Part shown: positions 43,849-52,031 of the stretch, piece after piece
How the letters are laid out: every line of letters begins with the position of its first letter
Position numbering within the stretch: position 1 is the first letter of the stretch
From: Microlunatus antarcticus
Lineage (GTDB): Bacteria; Actinomycetota; Actinomycetes; Propionibacteriales; Propionibacteriaceae
NCBI RefSeq assembly: GCF_014193425.1
Contig: NZ_JACHZG010000001.1
Location: 682,001-746,000 of the forward strand
Reading direction: 5' to 3'
Length of the DNA: 64,000 nt
Program-made: the position numbers and the translations under genes
The notes under the pieces: generated by a model
What the model was told of the DNA's origin: nothing
Seen by the model: the letters and a program-made list of their open reading frames with translations, nothing else
Databases searched by the model: none

Positions 43849-45012
43849 ATGACCGACGTGGTCGTCCCCTCCACCGAGCTGACCCGACGGACCATCCGGC
43901 GCACCGACTGGGTCGCCGAGAACGCCGCCTTCATCGACTGCCGCACCCCCGGCTCGGACCGTAAGTCCAACTACGCCTTCATCGGCCCGGGCGTCTCGCA
44001 GAACGCCAAGCAGTTCATCAACCTCTCCGAGCCGCACGGGTACAACGTCGGCGCCGCGGGGATGCCGAACGGCGTCAACAACAACCTGCACCTGCACTTC
44101 ACCGCCGAGGTGTTCATCAACTTCGGCGGCACGTTCCGCGTGCGGTGGGGTGTCGACGGCAAGGCGGGGGAGTACGTCAGCCACGACGGCGACATCATCT
44201 CGGTGCCTGCGTGGATCTTCCGCGGCTTCACCAACGAGGGTCCCGACGAGGGCCTGCTGCTGACCGTGCTCGGCCAGGACGTCACCGGCGGCATCATCTG
44301 GGGTCCGTCGGTGCTCAAGGAGGCCGAGTCGTACGGCCTGCACCTCACGGCCGACAACCGGCTGATCGACACCGTCGCCGGTGACGAGCTGCCGTCCGAC
44401 GTGCCGCTGATCAAGCCGATCAAGCAGGAGTACATCGACGAGCTGACGCCGTTCAGCGTCGAGGAGATGCGCGGCCGTGTAACGGCTGCGTCGGACCGCC
44501 GGTACAGCTCGCGTGGTCTGCTGTCGCAGGCGGTGCCGGGCGGTCGCGGCCAGCTCGCGCTGGTCATCGGCTACGGGATGAGCGAGGACCGCCGTCAGGT
44601 CCCGCGCCTGCACGAGCCGCACAGCTTCAACATGGCGTGGCTCAAGGCGACCCCCGGCGAGGGGATGCTGCGGCATCGCCACGGGGCCACCTCGACGCTG
44701 ATCGTGAAGTCGGGCACCTGGCGCGTGACTCTGAACGAGGGCGACGCGCAGGAGTCGGTCGACCTCGGCCCGCAGGACATGCTGTCGGTGCTGCCGGGGT
44801 CGTGGCGGAGCATCGAGCTGCTGGAGGCCGGGGAGGACGCGGCCGAGGAGGGCACGGGCGAGCTGCTCGTCGTCACCGCCGGCGACGGCCGCGTACGCCT
44901 CGAGTGGGCCCCCGAGGTCGTCGAGGCCGCCTTCGACGCCGGCTGGATGCTCGACCCGAACGGCTACGTCGCCCCCGTCGCCGTCCTGGTGACAGCAACC
45001 GAGGACGACTGA
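43849..45012 (+). CDS. Bicupin protein
   Basis: A 387-aa protein with two cupin barrels. The first has 'NNLHLHFTAEVFINFGGTFR' as motif 1 and 'GDIISVPAWIFRGFTNEG' as motif 2; the second has 'GEGMLRHRHGATSTLIVKSG' and 'QDMLSVLPGSWRSIELLE'. Paired His residues in both (HLHF...E; RHRH) indicate metal sites. Possible roles are dioxygenase, isomerase or lyase on a ring or sugar intermediate. It is 39 bp after the NTF2-like gene and has a good 'gaaaggaac' ribosome-binding site. Confidence 0.82.
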   Translation: MTDVVVPSTELTRRTIRRTDWVAENAAFIDCRTPGSDRKSNYAFIGPGVSQNAKQFINLSEPHGYNVGAAGMPNGVNNNLHLHFTAEVFINFGGTFRVRWGVDGKAGEYVSHDGDIISVPAWIFRGFTNEGPDEGLLLTVLGQDVTGGIIWGPSVLKEAESYGLHLTADNRLIDTVAGDELPSDVPLIKPIKQEYIDELTPFSVEEMRGRVTAASDRRYSSRGLLSQAVPGGRGQLALVIGYGMSEDRRQVPRLHEPHSFNMAWLKATPGEGMLRHRHGATSTLIVKSGTWRVTLNEGDAQESVDLGPQDMLSVLPGSWRSIELLEAGEDAAEEGTGELLVVTAGDGRVRLEWAPEVVEAAFDAGWMLDPNGYVAPVAVLVTATEDD

Positions 45013-45106
45013 GCTCGAGAAGCAGGAACGCGCGGGGAACACGACCTGAACAAGGTCGCAGGGCGGTGGGCACGGGCGATGCAGCGTGAACTGAGAGGCT
45101 GACTTC

Positions 45107-45925
45107 GTGCCCACCACTCGCGTCGCCGTCTGCCAGTACGCGATCGACATCGACGACCCCGCCGGGACGCTCAAGCGGCTGCGCGCCTCGGTCGCGGAGG
45201 CGGCCGAGGCGGAGCCGCAGGTGATCGTCCTGCCCGAGCTCTGCACGAGCGGCTACGTCTTCCACGACATCGCGGAGGCTCAATCACGCGCGGAGCCCGT
45301 CGACGGACCTACGGTGCAGCTCTTCCGCGAGCTGTCGTTCAAGCACCACGCGATCGTCGTCGGTGGCTTCTGCGAACGTTCCGACGGCGACCGCCCGTTC
45401 AACTCCGCTGCCGTCGTCGAGAACGGCGAGGTCCTCGTCGTCTACCGCAAGACCCACCTCTGGGGGACCGAGAAGCTGATCTTCACCGCCGGTGACGAGC
45501 CCGCTCCCGTGGTGAACACGAGCGTCGGGAAGATCGCGGTGATGATCTGCTACGACGCCGAGTTCCCCGAGATGGTGGGCAGCGTCGCCCGCCGCGGCGC
45601 CCAGCTCGTCCTCGCCCCGTCGAACTGGCCGGCGCTGAAGCTACCTCCTCCGCCCGGCGAGCGGGCCCCTGAAGTTGTGAAGGCCCAGGCCTTCGCCGCG
45701 GTAAACCGCGTCTTCACCGTCGTCGCCGACCGCATTGGCTCCGAGCGCGGCGTCGATTGGATTGGCGGTAGCGTTATCTGCAACGTCTGGGGTTATCCGA
45801 TGGCGGGTCCAGCGAATGGCGATGCCCTGGTGCTGTGGGCCGATCTTGATTTAAATCAAGCCTTTACGAAGGCAGTCGGTGTCCAGAACAACTCCTTCGA
45901 AGACCGTCGTCCTGAACTGTACTAA
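45107..45925 (+). CDS. Carbon-nitrogen hydrolase (nitrilase superfamily), copy 2
   Basis: A 272-aa nitrilase-superfamily amidase with triad Glu in 'VLPELCTSG', Lys in 'YRKTHLWGT' and Cys in 'VMICYDAEFPE'. It resembles copy 1 (22789) in length, motif spacing and C-terminus. The 5' two thirds have the host's GC-rich codons, while the last ~270 bp become AT-richer with codons such as gat, att and gaa ('gatcttgatttaaatcaagc'). The reading frame is intact, so a foreign segment seems to begin inside the gene and to restore its end. Start GTG 45107. Confidence 0.88.
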   Translation: MPTTRVAVCQYAIDIDDPAGTLKRLRASVAEAAEAEPQVIVLPELCTSGYVFHDIAEAQSRAEPVDGPTVQLFRELSFKHHAIVVGGFCERSDGDRPFNSAAVVENGEVLVVYRKTHLWGTEKLIFTAGDEPAPVVNTSVGKIAVMICYDAEFPEMVGSVARRGAQLVLAPSNWPALKLPPPPGERAPEVVKAQAFAAVNRVFTVVADRIGSERGVDWIGGSVICNVWGYPMAGPANGDALVLWADLDLNQAFTKAVGVQNNSFEDRRPELY

Positions 45926-46148
45926 GACTTGCTTGCTCTACGAGTTTTGCGATCCTGGTCGCAGTGCTTACCTGACTGTGCGGTATCTGGAAGCGTTGTT
46001 CGACATAGTAATGATCCTAGAGAAGCATACGAGCACCAAAGGTGTCGATATAGGGACGGATGGACACGGTTAGCGTGGCGGATCGGCAAATGATCTGGTC
46101 GTACTTGTGCAGATGGTGGGAAGCTCGGCTTTGAGACGTGGGCTCCAC

Positions 46149-47267
46149 CTAGATCGGAAAGTTATTCAGGCGCAGAGCCTCCCACCAAGCCGACTGACTA
46201 GAACTGGCCCAGCCGGAATCCACTCCTTTAGCGAATGCCAAACACCCGTCAACGTGGTTGATAAAAGAAAGTAAAGATCGGAAACCCCGATGTTCCGAAT
46301 GGCGCACTAGACCGAACTTTCGCACTCCGCGGATATGCACCTCGACGCGACGGCGAAACTCCGGTAGCAGGCGCACGCTATCTTCGCCGTCTACTAACAA
46401 CCCGAGCACAACATGCCGAGCACCGGGTGGAACTATACGCGTTTTCCGCTCGTGTAGACGGAACCGATGGGCTGCCACAACCCGGCCCACCTCATGGACG
46501 ACGTGGACAAGTTGCGCTCGGTCTAGATCACTACGAATCGAAGACAGCACCATGTCGTCGGAGTATCGCGTGTAGGTAAATCCTTCATTCGTCGCGAGCG
46601 TCGACAAGGCGTCGTCGATCGGTGTGGCGACCGCGTTCGACAATGCACCACTGGTGGGCGCGCCCTGCGGTAGATGCCCTATGACATCCACGTCATAGGT
46701 TGGGATACTGCCACGAGTGGAGGCCCAAGACGAAGATACGCCCGCTCGTGTACAGATGCGGGCCAACTCTAGTGAGACGAGCGCTGAGTACCCTCTCGCC
46801 TCGAAGACGCGGAAGACATCACGTTCTTCAACACTGTCGAAGAAATCATGTATATCAAATTTGAGCAACCATCGGGCGCCAAGGTGTTGCTTGGCGCAAT
46901 CAACAATGCTGCGCTCTTTCTGATATGCATAGTTCGACGGATGCAAGCTCAAGTTCTCGAGAGCTGCATTAAGAATGTAGCGCTGTACGTCCATCAGCAC
47001 GGGTTCAGGAGCCGACAGAGATCGGGTGCCTCCCGAGCGTTTTACGCGCGTAATCGTCGTGTAGGGGTCCCGACGCCGTTGAACAATCTCTCGAAGGTAG
47101 AGGTATGGAGCCCCACTGGAGTGAGCCAGGTGACCAAGACTCAAGATTGGTTTCGCTTGACGCGCCCTACTGAGGGCCATCTGGCGGGAGCTTGCAGTGA
47201 GAACACTCTCAGGTACGCCTGCTTTTCGACCTTCAGTTGTGTATTGGTGAGGAGTCGACGGGTTCAT
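46149..47267 (-). CDS. Retron reverse transcriptase
   Basis: A 372-aa RNA-directed DNA polymerase with the retron/group-II-like core: 'LLKFDIHDFFDSV' (first catalytic Asp), 'LPQGAPTSGALSN', catalytic 'YTRYSDDMVLSS', and 'VVLGLLVDG' in the thumb-proximal motif. There is no intron maturase or endonuclease domain. The length fits retron RTs (300-400 aa). Directly upstream is a structured RNA with a1/a2 repeats, and upstream of that a PRTase-like effector, so it is a retron RT. ATG 47267 overlaps the a2 arm; ATG 47180 ('MALSRARQ') is a plausible later start. Confidence 0.88.
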   Translation of the reverse strand: MNPSTPHQYTTEGRKAGVPESVLTASSRQMALSRARQAKPILSLGHLAHSSGAPYLYLREIVQRRRDPYTTITRVKRSGGTRSLSAPEPVLMDVQRYILNAALENLSLHPSNYAYQKERSIVDCAKQHLGARWLLKFDIHDFFDSVEERDVFRVFEARGYSALVSLELARICTRAGVSSSWASTRGSIPTYDVDVIGHLPQGAPTSGALSNAVATPIDDALSTLATNEGFTYTRYSDDMVLSSIRSDLDRAQLVHVVHEVGRVVAAHRFRLHERKTRIVPPGARHVVLGLLVDGEDSVRLLPEFRRRVEVHIRGVRKFGLVRHSEHRGFRSLLSFINHVDGCLAFAKGVDSGWASSSQSAWWEALRLNNFPI

Positions 47268-47458
47268 CTACTTTTGGTGTTATCCCGACAGGCCAAGCGA
47301 ACGGAAGCCGCAGCCAGCGTCGCCGAGCGATGTTCGCTTGACCACGCGTAGCGTGAGCTTGTCCGCCGGTACACGGTCAGCCGTGACCTCGAGCCAGTTG
47401 GCTCGACGTGCCAGTGCAACGCACCGACTTCTCTAGGTTCGCCACGCGACTCCTCACC
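47246..47458 (-). ncRNA. Predicted retron msr-msd RNA
   Basis: A 213-nt region read from the minus strand, flanked by a perfect 12-bp inverted repeat (GGTGAGGAGTCG, plus-strand 47246-47257, and its complement at 47447-47458), the a1/a2 pairing of retron RNAs. Between the arms lie four short perfect hairpins (stems at 47414-47424, 47389-47406, 47372-47385, 47343-47355), matching an msr. A 12-pair stem follows (47291-47302 with 47332-47343, one G-T pair) with a 29-nt loop, matching an msd. The a1 arm overlaps the effector stop codon and a2 overlaps the RT gene start. No coding potential competes with it. Confidence 0.8.
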
Positions 47459-48725
47459 TCAGTACGAGAGGATAGTACGCCTCCGTCTGTCCGCGAAGTC
47501 GAGCCGTCGCGACGCGGTCGAGCCGACGGGCGTGGCGCAACTCGACTCTGCCACGCGCCGTGATCGAGAGCCCCGCATCCACGAAGTCTGCGTCTTGGAG
47601 GAATTGTATGATCGCCGCGACTTGTGCGTCAGGCAGGGCTAATTGATGGGCAAGGGCCGCGCGAGTGTGGCGACTATAAGCAATGAGTGCAAGAGTTATG
47701 ACGATGGCGTCTGCGGACGTTGTTAGGCGACCGGAGTCTATTGCACGGGCAAGTCTGGCCTGATTCGCCGAACGAGCTGCGGAAGCGAGATCTCTGGGAG
47801 GTCTCGCATAGTAACTTAATTCTTTCGCCAGATCTGCTGGAACTTTGCGACCTGGGAGTAAGGCATGCCAGCCCTTGGTGCTGCGTCGGAGAATAAAAGG
47901 TAGGTTGTTGGGGACGGCGGTATGGGTGAAGAACAGTCCGGCGCTGGCACCGTAACCCAACGCTTCCTTCTGTTGCTTCCTGGGGGTGTACGAAAGGCAC
48001 AGCGCTTCAATCGCTTCACGCTCCTCCTGGGTCCAGGCCGCATCGGAGAATGAGGAAGCGGGTAGGTTGACGAACAAGGCATCGACGTGTTTGCACGCTT
48101 GGACTGCCTTTCGCCCGGCGCTCGAGGCAGCATATGCGACGACGATAATCTCGAGGCGCGCAAAGGACCGCCAGCTGCGGATCCGGGCGTTTCGTGTGAA
48201 GGTGGCCGCGAACTCAATCACCTGTTGACCCGACCCGATGTAGTCGGTGATTAGGACCAATACTTCGCAGCGCCGCGTGGCCAGGGTTTCGAGTTGGTTC
48301 CCAGGGTGTAACCACTGCCCGCGTTCGCGCCCAGGCTGGCTGCCCGTAAAGTCTCGAACTAGGGTGCCGACTGCCGCTTCACTACCCGGTGTCGCCAGCA
48401 AGGGGGCACCCGGGTTAAAAGTGACGTAGGCCACGTGGCTGACTGGTTCGCGGGAGCTCGTGCGAGCACCCAAGTCTTTTATAGCGACTGTCGAATCGAT
48501 ATCATCGAGAGATAGAACTGGTATCAGCGCGCACGCACTGCCCCCGAAGGTGGGCGTAATTGCTTCTATGCTCTCCTTCAGTCCGTGAAACACCTCGGAC
48601 GGGCTCTTGACTTGTAGCGTGTCGAGCAGGAGCTGTGCATGATATCGATCGGTAGTCGCAAAGTTCTTCAGCCACGCTCGGCCCCGCTCCGTATCGCTTG
48701 GTCTCACCGATTGCACAGATGTCAT
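47454..48725 (-). CDS. Retron accessory effector: PRTase-like domain fused to winged helix
   Basis: A 423-aa protein. The N-terminal region ('AWLKNFATTDRYHAQLLLDT') and the motif 'VLVLITDYIGSGQQ' near residue 160 correspond to the phosphoribosyltransferase-like (PRTase-CE) domain, where the DD-x-x-TG loop would hold PRPP. The C-terminal 80 residues look like a winged helix ('RAALAHQLALPDAQVAAIIQ', 'FLQDADFVDAGL'). Such fusions are recorded as accessory genes of one retron class (type III as I recall it). In retrons the RT-DNA keeps the effector inactive until phage interference. Function here is inferred from architecture and position. Confidence 0.72.
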   Translation of the reverse strand: MTSVQSVRPSDTERGRAWLKNFATTDRYHAQLLLDTLQVKSPSEVFHGLKESIEAITPTFGGSACALIPVLSLDDIDSTVAIKDLGARTSSREPVSHVAYVTFNPGAPLLATPGSEAAVGTLVRDFTGSQPGRERGQWLHPGNQLETLATRRCEVLVLITDYIGSGQQVIEFAATFTRNARIRSWRSFARLEIIVVAYAASSAGRKAVQACKHVDALFVNLPASSFSDAAWTQEEREAIEALCLSYTPRKQQKEALGYGASAGLFFTHTAVPNNLPFILRRSTKGWHALLPGRKVPADLAKELSYYARPPRDLASAARSANQARLARAIDSGRLTTSADAIVITLALIAYSRHTRAALAHQLALPDAQVAAIIQFLQDADFVDAGLSITARGRVELRHARRLDRVATARLRGQTEAYYPLVLR

Positions 48726-49051
48726 GATGCCACCGCATCCCGGAACGAGCCGGAGGAGAACCGCTCAGCTGACGGTGTGCGCCTGAGGAAAGCCACTCAC
48801 CCGACGATGCGGCGGACAAGCGGGGTCGGCAAGGCATGGGTGACGGTTCTGTGCGGCACCCCCCCCCCCCCCCCCCCCCCCCGAGTGCTGCATGCGGCGG
48901 GCTCATCGGACGAGGGTTCGAGCGATAGTCATCGTCAGACCCGTGCTCGGCCTTTCGCGGTGGGCCTGAAGGACGAACAACAGCACTGAGGCCCCCCACT
49001 TGGCGGAAACATCGACCGTGGACCCGTTGGTCCGCGGAGAGGATGTTCTGC
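48726..49051. other. Gene-free stretch upstream of the retron
   Basis: Between the effector start and the IS remnant no coding sequence is supported. The region carries the 24-base C tract and probably the retron promoter on the minus strand, although no clear -35/-10 pair stands out. Confidence 0.5.
48859..48882. repeat. 24-base homopolymeric C tract
   Basis: An uninterrupted run of 24 C residues about 135 bp upstream of the retron effector start codon. Runs this long are rare and slip during replication, so the tract might vary in length between cells and affect promoter spacing. An assembly or sequencing artefact is also possible. Confidence 0.9.
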
Positions 49052-49345
49052 ATGTCGAGGAAGCGGAAGACCTACACCTCGGCTTATCGGCATGAGGCGG
49101 CCGGTTGGTGATCGACACCGGGCGCCCGATCCTGCAGGTGGCCCGTGAAACCGGGTTGGCGCGCCGCTGCGGGGACGCTGGGTGGCCGTGGAGCGGGCTC
49201 AGACTGATCATCCGTCGGGGGTCCGGTCGACGCTGACGAGCGGGCCGAGCTGGAACGGCTTCGGACCGAGAATGCCGCGAGGCGGATGGACCAGGAGTTC
49301 TGGAAAGCAGCGGCCTTCTTCGCCACCGAGAATCAGAACCGGTAG
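49052..49345 (+). pseudogene. Broken IS3-family orfA transposase remnant
   Basis: Reading across three frames gives the start 'MSRKRKTYTSAYRHEAA', then 'LVIDTGRPILQVARETG', 'LGRWVAVERAQTDHPSG', and 'ERAELERLRTENAARRMDQE' with the end 'FWKAAAFFATENQNR'. This is the helix-turn-helix plus leucine-zipper plan of IS3-type orfA. At least three frameshifts separate the pieces, so it is dead. The catalytic orfB is not recognisable next to it. Confidence 0.75.
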
Positions 49346-49431
49346 AGGCCTACCGGCCCGAGGCGATCGCTGCGGGATCCGAGACGGTCTGCGAGTACCT
49401 CGTGTCCTGGCTACGGCGCATCTGAGGTCAC

Positions 49432-50535
49432 TTAGATGAGCGTGCCGGTGAGCCTAGGCACGGCTACCACGGTATCGGCGCAGGCATCGAGCATCGACGG
49501 GTTGCGTGGATGCGCGGACAGGTTCCCGCGTGGGGTTGCCTGCGCAAGGAGTACTTCGCCGGTCTCGTCGAGAACGGCGTGGACCTTCTGTTCCAGGTAC
49601 TTGATGTCGTCGCTGCTGAAGGGCTGTGCCGCACTTCGGACCAGCAGTGCGCGCCGCCATTCGGGTTTGGACTGCCGGTGACTCCCGATGCGGCTGAGGA
49701 AGTCTTCACTCAGCCCAACGTAGGCCCAGGGCCTCACGATGAGAGTTGTGGTGAGTGTTCGCTCATTGCCGGTGCGTGATGATGACTGCTGCAGGTCTGT
49801 ACCGGTGAGGACGTAGATGCCGGGCACGCCTGCCCAGTCCTGGCGCGGGTCTACGTGGCGTGGCGTCTGCTCCCTAACGAGCGCTGGGTGGGCGCCTGTG
49901 ATGCGCGCCCGTCCCTGCGCATCAAAGTCGATGTCTAGTTGTGCTTGCGAGAGCGGTCGAGATGAGGGAGTCACTGTGACTGGAAGCACTCCTCCCCTCG
50001 ACTGCTGTTGTGCCGGCTGCGTCTGGGCCGGAGTGCTAGGCGAGCGAACGGTTACAGGGGCTTCGAGGGGCGAGAGAGCAGTGAGCAATCCCCGCAGTTC
50101 GGCCTCTACCGCAGTCGGTCTGAACACCGTTGAGATTGCGCCCATCGTATTGGTGGCCGCCTGGGTCAGAGCCTCTCTCGGGAACGAACCCAACCAGTCC
50201 ACGGCGCGGTGGTGCGGACCGGAAGCGCCGGCTGTGCTCGCGTGCTCGTAGGCGCCCGTGATGCGGGCGACCAGGTAGTCACGGTTGCGGGACGTGAGTC
50301 GAGGCACGATCACGAGGTCGCCGACCTGCATCCGGTAGGCGAAGGCCACCAGCTGGTTGGCGTAGCTACGGTCCGTTGGGCCCGTGATCTTGCTCTTGAG
50401 GATGGTCTCGTCCGAGCTGCTTAGGTCGTCAGCGGCGAACTCTACAAAGCTGATGGCCACATAGGAGCCGGCGACGAACTCGTCGACGTACCTGGCCTTC
50501 TCTCCGGCTCGTACGACCCACAGCTCGTCGCTCAC
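49432..50535 (-). CDS. Mrr-N-like domain fused to GIY-YIG nuclease, in the type I RM operon
   Basis: A 367-aa protein with two parts. Residues 1-150 ('LWVVRAGEKARYVDEFVAGS', 'MQVGDLVIVPRL', 'RAVDWLGSFPREALTQAATN') match the N-terminal module seen before Mrr-type nucleases in COG4127-like restriction proteins. After a Pro/Gln/Ser-rich linker the C-terminal half has a GIY-YIG pattern: 'GIYVLTG', 'AYVGLSEDFLSRIGSH', 'WRRALLVRS', with a final Glu in 'YLEQKVHAVL'. The GTG start overlaps the hsdM stop (GTGA). It is probably an accessory nuclease or target sensor of the RM system; the fusion with GIY-YIG is unusual. Confidence 0.7.
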   Translation of the reverse strand: MSDELWVVRAGEKARYVDEFVAGSYVAISFVEFAADDLSSSDETILKSKITGPTDRSYANQLVAFAYRMQVGDLVIVPRLTSRNRDYLVARITGAYEHASTAGASGPHHRAVDWLGSFPREALTQAATNTMGAISTVFRPTAVEAELRGLLTALSPLEAPVTVRSPSTPAQTQPAQQQSRGGVLPVTVTPSSRPLSQAQLDIDFDAQGRARITGAHPALVREQTPRHVDPRQDWAGVPGIYVLTGTDLQQSSSRTGNERTLTTTLIVRPWAYVGLSEDFLSRIGSHRQSKPEWRRALLVRSAAQPFSSDDIKYLEQKVHAVLDETGEVLLAQATPRGNLSAHPRNPSMLDACADTVVAVPRLTGTLI

Positions 50536-52031
50536 TGCTCGAACTCCGATACTCCACCCGCAGTCTCAAGTTCCAAAGCAGCAGCGACAGCTTCGAACTC
50601 GGCCAGCGCGGCAGTGAGGTCCTCGACGATCTCCCGAGCGATGATTTCCGGCGCGGGCAGCTTGTCGAAGTCCTCCAGTGACTCATCGCGTAGCCATGTC
50701 AGGTCCAGGTTGGCCTTGTCTCGGGCCATGAGCTCGTCGTAGGTGAAGGCCTTGAACCGCTCGGACTCCGAACGCTCTGACCTCGGCGCTCCCGGTTGAT
50801 AGGAGTCGACGAAGTCGTCCAGGTGGTGGCGGCGCAGGGGGTTTTGCTTGAGCGTGAAGTGCTGGTTGGTGCGCAGGTCGTACACCCACAGGCGTTCCGT
50901 CCACGGCTGTTCTGAGGCGGGCCGCTTGTCGAAGAAGAGGACGTTGGCCTTCACGCCCTGGGCATAGAAGATTCCGGTCGGCAGCCGCAGCATCGTGTGC
51001 AGGTCGAAGTCCTTAAGCAGCCGCCGGCGCAGCGTCTCTCCTGCCCCCCCTTCGAACAGGACGTTGTCCGGCAAGACGACGGCTGCGCGGCCGTTGATGG
51101 TCAGGATCGTGCGAATGTGCTGCAGGAAGTTGAGCTGTTTGTTGGCAGTCGTGACAACGAAGTCCTGGCGCTCGATCTCTCGGTCCTCGCGGACCTCGCG
51201 CCCGTCGGCGCCGACCATCGTCAGGGACGACTTGCGGCCGAAGGGCGGATTGGACAGGACCACCGACCAGCGCTTGGCCGGCGGCGCGATCAGGGAGTCG
51301 CGCACCTCGATAAGGCTCTCCCCAGTGGGCTTGCCGATGCCGTGCAAGATGAGATTCATCGCTGCAAGGCGTGCGGTGCCGTCGACAAGCTCCACGCCGT
51401 GGACAAAGTCATCGCGTAGGTGGTCGCGCTGGTTCGGGGTCATGGTTTCGGCGTTGCGTGCGGCGTACTCGTGGGCTGCTAGGAGGAACCCCCCAGTGCC
51501 GGCTGCGGGGTCGGTGACGGTGTCAGCAACCGTCGGCTGCACGCAGTCGACCATTGCTTGGATCAGTGGTCGTGGCGTGAAGTATTGGCCAGCACCGGAC
51601 TTGATGTCCTCTGCGCCCTTGGAAAGCAACTCCTCGTACGCGTCCCCCTTGATGTCGGTGCCGGTGGCCGACCAGTTCTCCTTGTCGATCAAATCGACGA
51701 TCAGGCGCTTGAGTTTTGCCGGGTCCTGGATGCGGTTTTGTGCCTTGCGGAACACAGTGCCGAGCACACCGGGACGGCGGCTGAGGTCCTCGAGGATGTG
51801 CCGATAGGTGACTTCAAGGTCGTCGCCGTCCGCATCGAGCAGGCGCTGCCAGGAGCAGTGTGCAGGCACGATGTGCTCCGGCTTGAGCGGTCGGGTCTCC
51901 CGCTCATGCGCCATCTTGAGAAAAAGTAGATACGTCAACTGCTCGGTGTACTCGATCGTGCCCACGCCATCGTCGCGAAGGACGTTGCAATAGGACCATA
52001 GTTTGTCGACTAAGCGACGCGCGTCAGACAT
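50532..52031 (-). CDS. hsdM: Type I restriction-modification methyltransferase subunit HsdM
   Basis: A 499-aa N6-adenine DNA methyltransferase. An N-terminal helical HsdM domain ('WSYCNVLRDDGVGTIEYTEQ') precedes the SAM-binding 'DPAAGTGGFLLAAHEYA' (motif I) and the catalytic 'SNPPFGRK' (motif IV). It methylates the sequence set by HsdS and is essential for both modification and the cutting complex. ATG 52031 overlaps the hsdS stop by 8 bases. Operon order is R-S-M-nuclease. Confidence 0.93.
   Translation of the reverse strand: MSDARRLVDKLWSYCNVLRDDGVGTIEYTEQLTYLLFLKMAHERETRPLKPEHIVPAHCSWQRLLDADGDDLEVTYRHILEDLSRRPGVLGTVFRKAQNRIQDPAKLKRLIVDLIDKENWSATGTDIKGDAYEELLSKGAEDIKSGAGQYFTPRPLIQAMVDCVQPTVADTVTDPAAGTGGFLLAAHEYAARNAETMTPNQRDHLRDDFVHGVELVDGTARLAAMNLILHGIGKPTGESLIEVRDSLIAPPAKRWSVVLSNPPFGRKSSLTMVGADGREVREDREIERQDFVVTTANKQLNFLQHIRTILTINGRAAVVLPDNVLFEGGAGETLRRRLLKDFDLHTMLRLPTGIFYAQGVKANVLFFDKRPASEQPWTERLWVYDLRTNQHFTLKQNPLRRHHLDDFVDSYQPGAPRSERSESERFKAFTYDELMARDKANLDLTWLRDESLEDFDKLPAPEIIAREIVEDLTAALAEFEAVAAALELETAGGVSEFEQ

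Noticed and set aside
46149-47267. Group II intron or diversity-generating retroelement as alternative for the RT
   Set aside because: No intron domain V/VI structure, no maturase X or endonuclease domain, no template/variable repeat pair; the a1/a2 RNA and effector gene fit a retron better.
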